The notes below the pieces were generated by a model. The model saw nothing but the letters and a program-made list of their open reading frames with translations, had not been told where the DNA came from and did not search any database. This document shows, in pieces, positions 55,149 to 64,000 of a stretch of 64,000 nt of DNA. Both the position numbers and the translations under genes were made by a program. Location: assembly GCA_023053545.1 (NCBI GenBank), contig JAKZAN010000025.1, positions 62,001-126,000 of the forward strand. Direction: 5' to 3'. The first letter of the stretch is position 1; the number at the start of each line of letters is the position of its first letter. The DNA is from Lepidurus packardi. Taxonomy: Eukaryota > Arthropoda > Branchiopoda > Notostraca > Triopsidae.

Positions 55149-58100
55149 TTGATAAAAACGACAAAATTAGATTGCCTTAACTGTGCTTTCTTCAAATGTC
55201 GAAATTTCGTTTATATCTATGTATTGATTTCGCTTACTTTAAATGCCTTTCGGTTTTTTGAATGCAAATAATATAATATAATAATTGATAAAAACGACAA
55301 AATTAGATTGCCTTAACTGTGCTTTCTTCAAATGTCGAAATTTCGTTTTTTGCATGCAAATAATATAATATAATAATTGATAAAAACGACAAAATTAGAT
55401 TGCCTTAACTGTGCTTTCTTCAAATGTCGAAATTTCGTTTTTTGCATGCAAATAATATAATATAATAATTGATAAAAACGACAAAATTAGATTGCCTTAA
55501 CTGTGCTTTCTTCAAATGTCGAAATTTCGTTTTTTGCATGCAAATAATATAATATAATAATTGATAAAAACGACAAAATTAGATTGCCTTAACTGTGCTT
55601 TCTTCAAATGTCGAAATTTCGTTTTTTGCATGCAAATAATATAATATAATAATTGATAAAAACGACAAAATTAGATTGCCTTAACTGTGCTTTCTTCAAA
55701 TGTCGAAATTTCGTTTTTTGCATGCAAATAATATAATATAATAATTGATAAAAACGACAAAATTAGATTGCCTTAACTGTGCTTTCTTCAAATGTCGAAA
55801 TTTCGTTTTTTGCATGCAAATAATATAATATAATAATTGATAAAAACGACAAAATTAGATTGCCTTAACTGTGCTTTCTTCAAATGTCGAAATTTCGTTT
55901 TTTGCATGCAAATAATATAATATAATAATTGATAAAAACGACAAAATTAGATTGCCTTAACTGTGCTTTCTTCAAATGTCGAAATTTCGTTTTTTGCATG
56001 CAAATAATATAATATAATAATTGATAAAAACGACAAAATTAGATTGCCTTAACTGTGCTTTCTTCAAATGTCGAAATTTCGTTTATATCTATGTATTGAT
56101 TTCGCGTACTTTAAATGCCTTTCGGTTTTTTGAATGCAAATAATATAATATAATAATTGATAAAAACGACAAAATTAGATTGCCTTAACTGTGCTTTCTT
56201 CAAATGTCGAAATTTCGTTTTTTGCATGCAAATAATATAATATAATAATTGATAAAAACGACAAAATTAGATTGCCTTAACTGTGCTTTCTTCAAATGTC
56301 GAAATTTCGTTTTTTGCATGCAAATAATATAATATAATAATTGATAAAAACGACAAAATTAGATTGCCTTAACTGTGCTTTCTTCAATTGTCGAAATTTC
56401 GTTTTTTGCATGCAAATAATATAATATAATAATTGATAAAAACGACAAAATTAGATTGCCTTAACTGTGCTTTCTTCAAATGTCGAAATTTCGTTTATAT
56501 CTATGTATTGATTTCGCGTACTTTAAATGCCTTTCGGTTTTTTGAATGCAAATAATATAATATAATAATTGATAAAAACGACAAAATTAGATTGCCTTAA
56601 CTGTGCTTTCTTCAAATGTCGAAATTTCGTTTTTTGCATGCAAATAATATAATATAATAATTGATAAAAACGACAAAATTAGATTGCCTTAACTGTGCTT
56701 TCTTCAAATGTCGAAATTTCGTTTTTTGCATGCAAATAATATAATATAATAATTGATAAAAACGACAAAATTAGATTGCCTTAACTGTGCTTTCTTCAAA
56801 TGTCGAAATTTCGTTTATATCTATGTATTGATTTCGCGTACTTTAAATGCCTTTCGGTTTTTTGCATGCAAATAATATAATATAATAATTGATAAAAACG
56901 ACAAAATTAGATTGCCTTAACTGTGCTTTCTTCAAATGTCGAAATTTCGTTTTTTGCATGCAAATAATATAATATAATAATTGATAAAAACGACAAAATT
57001 AGATTGCCTTAACTGTGCTTTCTTCAAATGTCGAAATTTCGTTTTTTGCATGCAAATAATATAATATAATAATTGATAAAAACGACAAAATTAGATTGCC
57101 TTAACTGTGCTTTCTTCAAATGTCGAAATTTCGTTTTTTGCATGCAAATAATATAATATAATAATTGATAAAAACGACAAAATTAGATTGCCTTAACTGT
57201 GCTTTCTTCAAATGTCGAAATTTCGTTTATATCTATGTATTGATTTCGCGTACTTTAAATGCCTTTCGGTTTTTTGCATGCAAATAATATAATATAATAA
57301 TTGATAAAAACGACAAAATTAGATTGCCTTAACTGTGCTTTCTTCAAATGTCGAAATTTCGTTTTTTGCATGCAAATAATATAATATAATAATTGATAAA
57401 AACGACAAAATTAGATTGCCTTAACTGTGCTTTCTTCAAATGTCGAAATTTCGTTTTTTGCATGCAAATAATATAATATAATAATTGATAAAAACGACAA
57501 AATTAGATTGCCTTAACTGTGCTTTCTTCAAATGTCGAAATTTCGTTTATATCTATGTATTGATTTCGCGTACTTTAAATGCCTTTCGGTTTTTTGCATG
57601 CAAATAATATAATATAATAATTGATAAAAACGACAAAATTAGATTGCCTTAACTGTGCTTTCTTCAAATGTCGAAATTTCGTTTTTTGCATGCAAATAAT
57701 ATAATATAATAATTGATAAAAACGACAAAATTAGATTGCCTTAACTGTGCTTTCTTCAAATGTCAAAATTTCGTTTTTTGCATGCAAATAATATAATATA
57801 ATAATTGATAAAAACGACAAAATTAGATTGCCTTAACTGTGCTTTCTTCAAATGTCGAAATTTCGTTTATATCTATGTATTGATTTCGCGTACTTTAAAT
57901 GCCTTTCGGTTTTTTGCATGCAAATAATATAATATAATAATTGATAAAAACGACAAAATTAGATTGCCTTAACTGTGCTTTCTTCAAATGTCGAAATTTC
58001 GTTTTTTGCATGCAAATAATATAATATAATAATTGATAAAAACGACAAAATTAGATTGCCTTAACTGTGCTTTCTTCAAATGTCGAAATTTCGTTTTTTG

Positions 58101-60123
58101 CATGCAAATAATATAATATAATAATTGATAAAAACGACAAAATTAGATTGCCTTAACTGTGCTTTCTTCAAATGTCGAAATTTCGTTTTTTGCATGCAAA
58201 TAATATAATATAATAATTGATAAAAACGACAAAATTAGATTGCCTTAACTGTGCTTTCTTCAAATGTCGAAATTTCGTTTATATCTATGTATTGATTTCG
58301 CGTACTTTAAATGCCTTTCGGTTTTTTGCATGCAAATAATATAATATAATAATTGATAAAAACGACAAAATTAGATTGCCTTAACTGTGCTTTCTTCAAA
58401 TGTCGAAATTTCGTTTTTTGCATGCAAATAATATAATATAATAATTGATAAAAACGACAAAATTAGATTGCCTTAACTGTGCTTTCTTCAAATGTCAAAA
58501 TTTCGTTTTTTGCATGCAAATAATATAATATAATAATTGATAAAAACGACAAAATTAGATTGCCTTAACTGTGCTTTCTTCAAATGTCGAAATTTCGTTT
58601 ATATCTATGTATTGATTTCGCGTACTTTAAATGCCTTTCGGTTTTTTGCATGCAAATAATATAATATAATAATTGATAAAAACGACAAAATTAGATTGCC
58701 TTAACTGTGCTTTCTTCAAATGTCGAAATTTCGTTTTTTGCATGCAAATAATATAATATAATAATTGATAAAAACGACAAAATTAGATTGCCTTAACTGT
58801 GCTTTCTTCAAATGTCGAAATTTCGTTTTTTGCATGCAAATAATATAATATAATAATTGATAAAAACGACAAAATTAGATTGCCTTAACTGTGCTTTCTT
58901 CAAATGTCGAAATTTCGTTTTTTGCATGCAAATAATATAATATAATAATTGATAAAAACGACAAAATTAGATTGCCTTAACTGTGCTTTCTTCAAATGTC
59001 GAAATTTCGTTTTTTGCATGCAAATAATATAATATAATAATTGATAAAAACGACAAAATTAGATTGCCTTAACTGTGCTTTCTTCAAATGTCGAAATTTC
59101 GTTTATATCTATGTATTGATTTCGCGTACTTTAAATGCCTTTCGGTTTTTTGCATGCAAATAATATAATATAATAATTGATAAAAACGACAAAATTAGAT
59201 TGCCTTAACTGTGCTTTCTTCAAATGTCGAAATTTCGTTTTTTGCATGCAAATAATATAATATAATAATTGATAAAAACGACAAAATTAGATTGCCTTAA
59301 CTGTGCTTTCTTCAAATGTCGAAATTTCGTTTATATCTATGTATTGATTTCGCGTACTTTAAATGCCTTTCGGTTTTTTGCATGCAAATAATATAATATA
59401 ATAATTGATAAAAACGACAAAATTAGATTGCCTTAACTGTGCTTTCTTCAAATGTCGAAATTTCGTTTTTTGCATGCAAATAATATAATATAATAATTGA
59501 TAAAAACGACAAAATTAGATTGCCTTAACTGTGCTTTCTTCAAATGTCGAAATTTCGTTTTTTGCATGCAAATAATATAATATAATAATTGATAAAAACG
59601 ACAAAATTAGATTGCCTTAACTGTGCTTTCTTCAAATGTCGAAATTTCGTTTTTTGCATGCAAATAATATAATATAATAATTGATAAAAACGACAAAATT
59701 AGATTGCCTTAACTGTGCTTTCTTCAAATGTCGAAATTTCGTTTTTTGCATGCAAATAATATAATATAATAATTGATAAAAACGACAAAATTAGATTGCC
59801 TTAACTGTGCTTTCTTCAAATGTCGAAATTTCGTTTTTTGCATGCAAATAATATAATATAATAATTGATAAAAACGACAAAATTAGATTGCCTTAACTGT
59901 GCTTTCTTCAAATGTCGAAATTTCGTTTATATCTATGTATTGATTTCGCGTACTTTAAATGCCTTTCGGTTTTTTGAATGCAAATAATGTAATATAATAA
60001 TTGATAAAAACGACAAAATTAGATTGCCTTAACTGTGCTTTCTTCAAATGTCGAAATTTCGTTTATATCTATGTATTGATTTCGCGTACTTTAAATGCCT
60101 TTCGGTTTTTTGAATGCAAATAA
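55149..60123 (-). repeat. Satellite array D, inverted (4.98 kb)
   Basis: Same monomers as array A in reverse orientation. Thirteen L monomers lie between 55253 and 60105. Read in the unit's direction from 60105 downward, S counts are 0,5,1,4,2,3,2,2,3,2,3,8. Spacing is fully regular. The L next to the unit edge has the TAAGCG variant seen in arrays A and B, and the first pair at the other edge is L-L with the TTACATTATTT variant seen in arrays B and C. Confidence 0.93.
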
Positions 60124-61585
60124 CAGAAAGCTTTTTATGGAGGGTAGCTTTACTGTTTATATGTGCATATATCTTTTATCTGTGTATAATGCCGTAAAAA
60201 GGAAAATATTGCACTGGGAATTAATCCTTACATAGGTAGTCTAACAATGATAGATAAGTAAAGGAGCCCCACATTTTTTATGACAAGTGTTGTATTGGTG
60301 TTCTTTAACAGAACCTTTACACTCGTTGTTGTAAATAAATGTGTGGCTTACAACGCCCCGCCATCGTGGACCGAGTCCGCCCGAAGCCATACAGACGTCG
60401 AAGCCAATATGCAGCCGATACCCGAGCCGCCTCACCGTACCTTTCCGTATCCTTACTTTTAAATCTGTACCCAGTCCCCATTGATAGTAGTAAAACTTAA
60501 ATACACGTTACAATTCAACAATCACAATATGTTATATTTATGACAAAATAAATTATCGTAAAAATAAATTATCTTGACACATTCTAACCGATCATTAATA
60601 ATCAATTAATAACATAAAAGGAAAACAATAAAAGGAAAAACAGAACTGCTAACTCTTGTTAAAAAATTAAATTTTTTAATGTTTTCAAATTCTAAAACTT
60701 CCTTAGCATCTTCAGTGCTACGCTCTTTATAAGCTATAAAAACTTAATAAATTAATACTAACCCTAAAAAGACTACAGATAAACAAAAAAAAGAAGACTT
60801 CATTTAAGATTTTTGCAATATAATAATAAGATTAGACCACTCCTCCAACGGAATCGCACAGAAAGGACACGCGGACGCAAATCCATTAGTTCCATGCGGT
60901 AAAGCAACGGACTCCCAATACCTAACATAAAGAACCGATTTAACATAAAGAAATTTGTAATTTTGTAATGTTTTAATGTTTTAATTGTTTAATTTTTTAA
61001 TTTTGTACATGCGTACATTTTGTAATTTTAATTTTTTATATTTCTTTTCTAAATTCCTGTGCCGCTTATGTAAATTCCTGTGAATATAATAAATTCTTTT
61101 GCCGCTTATTCCTGATTCCTGTAACGTTTATTCGCTGGACGTATTTTTTGTATATTAATTTTTTAATCTAAAAAAAAAATAATAATAAAAAATATGCTAT
61201 GAAAAAGATCTTTGACGATGATTTTTTTTTTATTTTGGTTATATAATTTTTGCTAGATGCTGTAACATGCAGTGTTCTGGATCAGATCTGTAAATTTTCC
61301 GAAAAAAATAAATCAAATCACTGCCAATTTAGGGTCAACGCCGATCATATCAATAATGGCCTATTTATGTGAGTGATATAATTTGTTTAAAAAGATCTAG
61401 AACACCGGTAACAAACATCTGTTCGCGGCAACTGCACCAAACTGAAACCGAGTTCGCGGTTCGAGAATGCGGGTTCTAAACACACCATGTTTAAGACAGT
61501 TGAAGCTGTAAGTCAATAAAGCATAATAGTAATATTTATACGTACTAGTGAAGTGGCTTATTAGTTCACAGGTTAATATAAAGTA

Positions 61586-64000
61586 CAGTCATGAGCAAAA
61601 AAAACTGCTCAGCCAAAGCGCAGAGGTCTAATTAGGCCTCTTGAGACTGATTTACCTTCAACGTTAGGCTATTGCAACCCCACCTTTCCAGTTTTTCCAG
61701 ACCGCGGCAATCCGCTGCAACTCGCATAAAAGCGGGTTTAGGCATGTTGTAGGAGTTGGCTTAAAAGCAGCAAAACACATAAACCAACAGTGTTGCACGT
61801 GATCTGTATTTTTCTCCCCATGCTTTGCCGCGGCTGACGCCCGAGGGTGCTTAGAACCAAAAGAATAAATATTATGTGTTCAGTATGGTTTTTGACAACT
61901 GAGAAATAAAACGGAATGGATATTGATATGACTAAAAACGTACAGTGAAAGTTGAATGTTACCCCAACAGCCTCATCCTTTGTTGTTTAGTAACAAGTTT
62001 TAACTAAGAAGACCATTGCCCGAATTATGCTTTTAATTAATACCTTAAGTAAAAAATAAAAACCTTAAATACAAAAAATAAAGGACGAGAAGTTCGAAAC
62101 TTTTCTTTGGGAACGTATGATGCTGCTGCTGACTTTTTTCTTCGTTCCATTCTTCTTGTAAGACACCAAGTATGACTGGTAAACTTATTACTTATGGTGT
62201 AACGAATATTACTTTGACCCATAGAATTTCCGGAGCTCTAAAATAGGAAAGCCTTTTTTTCGTGACGGCCATATCGAGAGTTTCAAAGCGTATGATCGTA
62301 TCCTTGATAAATGTATGCCCCGGAAAGAAAGGGAATGTTGTATTTGTGTAAGGATGTGTATTCGTATTAATTAACCTTGGTGTTGGGGGATTCTGTTTGG
62401 TATTTGACGTAAGTCTGTGATCTGACCTTATTCTACTTGTACTGTTGATTGACCGCACTCGGACGACTTATTGTTGTATTGTACTTTCTATATTTGCGTC
62501 CTGAACTACCCGTATATAAGCTCCTACGGTTTCGATTACAGTCAGTTTCCTTAAACAATGGTTTTGGGAAAAAAGGCTTTAGTGACATTTTCTTCGTGCT
62601 CTCCATTATTTGCGGCAAAAGCTTTTGGGACAGACAATTCAAAATCTGAGCTTGAATTTTCATGCGAGAACGACTCGCGAAGCCCTGAACTAACAGCGCT
62701 ACTACTATTTTGCATAGAGCTGCAAAAAGAAACTGCAACAGGTGTTATCACATTTGCAGTTTCAATTGGATGACTGGGAATAACTGACGCAGTTTCTACC
62801 ACATCAAGAACCGGAAGAGTGCAGTTCTCTGACAAAAAGAGGGGTGACTGACTAGCACGCTCAATCACAGGCACAAAATGATTGGGATTCCAGGATGTTG
62901 GAGGGACTAAACGTCCATTTTCCTTCTTCGTGAAGTTTGCCAAAAGCCCAGTCCACAAAATTCGAATAGTTTCAGAGGAAACGGCACCGCTTGGTGAAAA
63001 CGTCTCGTTTAAGAAATTCGCTTGGTGAGATGCTCTGATTCCATCCGCTTTCGGATAAACTGACTCCACGGCTATCTTACAAACATTAGCCAAAGCTGGG
63101 AATGCAATAATGCTCGAATATTCCCGATCCCTGGCGTGTTCCATGGAATAGTACTTAAAACAGTCTTCCGCCGGTGGAATACCTGTAGGGCACACTGAGT
63201 CAACGCCCGTGAATTTAACACGGTCGAAAGTGAATCCTGAGTACTCGACTAGGGTTCCAATTTGTTTCATCGAGAGGTATCCTGCCGACTCCCTGGAGTA
63301 CAACTCATAATTGGTTGCTAATTCGACCACAACTCGGCAGCGCAACTCAACGGCATGCCTTTGGTTGCCGAACAAAGACAAAGAAGCGGAATTGTAGAAA
63401 CAATTCCCATCTCCATTGCTGCACAAAGCTAAACATTCGCTCAAACGCTCGGGCAAAGTACTGGAAGCAGTTGTGTCAATTTGGTCAATATTAAAACTCT
63501 GAGATTGCCATATTGCCATACGCTTCGGGAGAGGGTAAGCATCGAACTCTGTTTTCTTTGAAAAACACGCCTGCCTAAACTTCTCGAAATGTTCGTTACT
63601 AATCAGTATGGGCGCTCTTGAAGAACTATCGTAGGCCGACGCAGGCAAATTTGCTCTACGTTCAAGATCGCGTAGACAATTTTTAAAAAACTGCGCCCTT
63701 GATTTACTCATATTAGTAAAGAGAGAAAGGGTTAATCTGTTAGAAGAAAAAAGTCAAATAATCTAATCCAGGGTTAAGAGGGAAAAAAATAATCCGGGTT
63801 AAAGAAGAACAGAACTAAATAATCAATCCAAGAAAAAAGTCAAAGGGAAACACAGAATGCAATAAAAAATAACCTTACTGAAAAATCTAATCCAAGGTTA
63901 AGAGGAACTACATTAAATAATTAATCCGGGTTAGAAGAACTACACTATAAGGCACTACGCTACAATTGCTAGCTAACATGCGAAACACAGTGAAGGACTG
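61586..64000. mobile_element. TA-flanked OTU element, right part (copy 4, inverted)
   Basis: The right TIR appears at 61586-61645 beside TA (61584-61585) and is identical to the other TIRs over 60 bp. The left TIR lies beyond the window. Confidence 0.75.
62551..63711 (-). CDS. OTU-family cysteine protease, 386 residues (copy 4)
   Basis: Full length and identical in protein sequence to copies 1 and 2, with Asp101, Cys104 and His278. The leader continues to the window end at 64000. Its TATA box would fall about 35 bp outside the window. Confidence 0.9.
   Translation of the reverse strand: MSKSRAQFFKNCLRDLERRANLPASAYDSSSRAPILISNEHFEKFRQACFSKKTEFDAYPLPKRMAIWQSQSFNIDQIDTTASSTLPERLSECLALCSNGDGNCFYNSASLSLFGNQRHAVELRCRVVVELATNYELYSRESAGYLSMKQIGTLVEYSGFTFDRVKFTGVDSVCPTGIPPAEDCFKYYSMEHARDREYSSIIAFPALANVCKIAVESVYPKADGIRASHQANFLNETFSPSGAVSSETIRILWTGLLANFTKKENGRLVPPTSWNPNHFVPVIERASQSPLFLSENCTLPVLDVVETASVIPSHPIETANVITPVAVSFCSSMQNSSSAVSSGLRESFSHENSSSDFELSVPKAFAANNGEHEENVTKAFFPKTIV

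Larger units (their letters stand above)
60124..64000 (-). repeat. OTU unit, copy 4 (inverted, partial)
   Basis: Right end of a unit in reverse orientation: the AT-rich tail (60124-61583), right TIR, OTU gene and part of its leader, running off the window. It differs slightly from copies 1 and 2: just after the OTU stop it reads TTTAAGGAAACTGACTG, 6 bp shorter, and there is a C-to-T change near 62070. Confidence 0.9.

Overview
The window is eukaryotic, most likely from an invertebrate animal. It holds an intact Ty3/gypsy retrotransposon primed by tRNA-Leu, TA-flanked DNA-transposon remnants, Pol II TATA boxes with an initiator about 35 bp downstream, and more than 30 kb of AT-rich satellite. 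There are no bacterial gene signatures and I recognise no ordinary host gene. I cannot place the species.

Layout. (1) 1-4003: 5' part of a Ty3/gypsy element on the minus strand (5' LTR, tRNA-Leu primer site, gag, pol through RNase H), inserted into satellite. (2) 4004-25152: about 209 monomers of a satellite with two monomer lengths, 92 bp (S) and 136 bp (L, carrying 44 extra bp), interrupted once by a 251-bp MITE. (3) 25153-54385: three direct copies of a complex unit (8,460 bp in copies 1 and 2) separated by 2.4 and 3.3 kb of the same satellite. Copies 1 and 2 keep a constant offset of 10,831 bp and encode identical proteins. Copy 3 is longer inside, has a nonsense mutation in one gene and is cut inside its OTU gene. 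(4) 54386-64000: the array turns over. A fragment of an inverted unit, 5 kb of inverted satellite and the start of a fourth unit, all in reverse orientation, run off the end of the window.

Each complete unit holds, left to right: a 57-codon ORF and a 284-codon gene on the minus strand, 2 nt apart; an AT-rich spacer with a small hairpin; two adjacent near-perfect palindromes (94 and 47 bp); a tandem array of about 205-bp repeats, each carrying a TATA box with a start-like motif about 32 bp further on; a 3.1-kb element with long terminal inverted repeats and TA on both sides, which contains a 386-codon OTU-type cysteine protease gene with its own TATA promoter; and 1.46 kb of AT-rich noncoding DNA. 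A 499-bp foldback element sits inside the left inverted repeat of the OTU element.

The satellite monomer resembles the last codons and 3' flank of the unit's 57-codon ORF, so satellite and unit appear to share ancestry. The best candidate for an undescribed system is this whole assembly: a recently amplified, satellite-linked tandem element that encodes a predicted deubiquitinase-like protease and two small proteins of unknown function, with no visible transposase, integrase or polymerase of its own in the unit.
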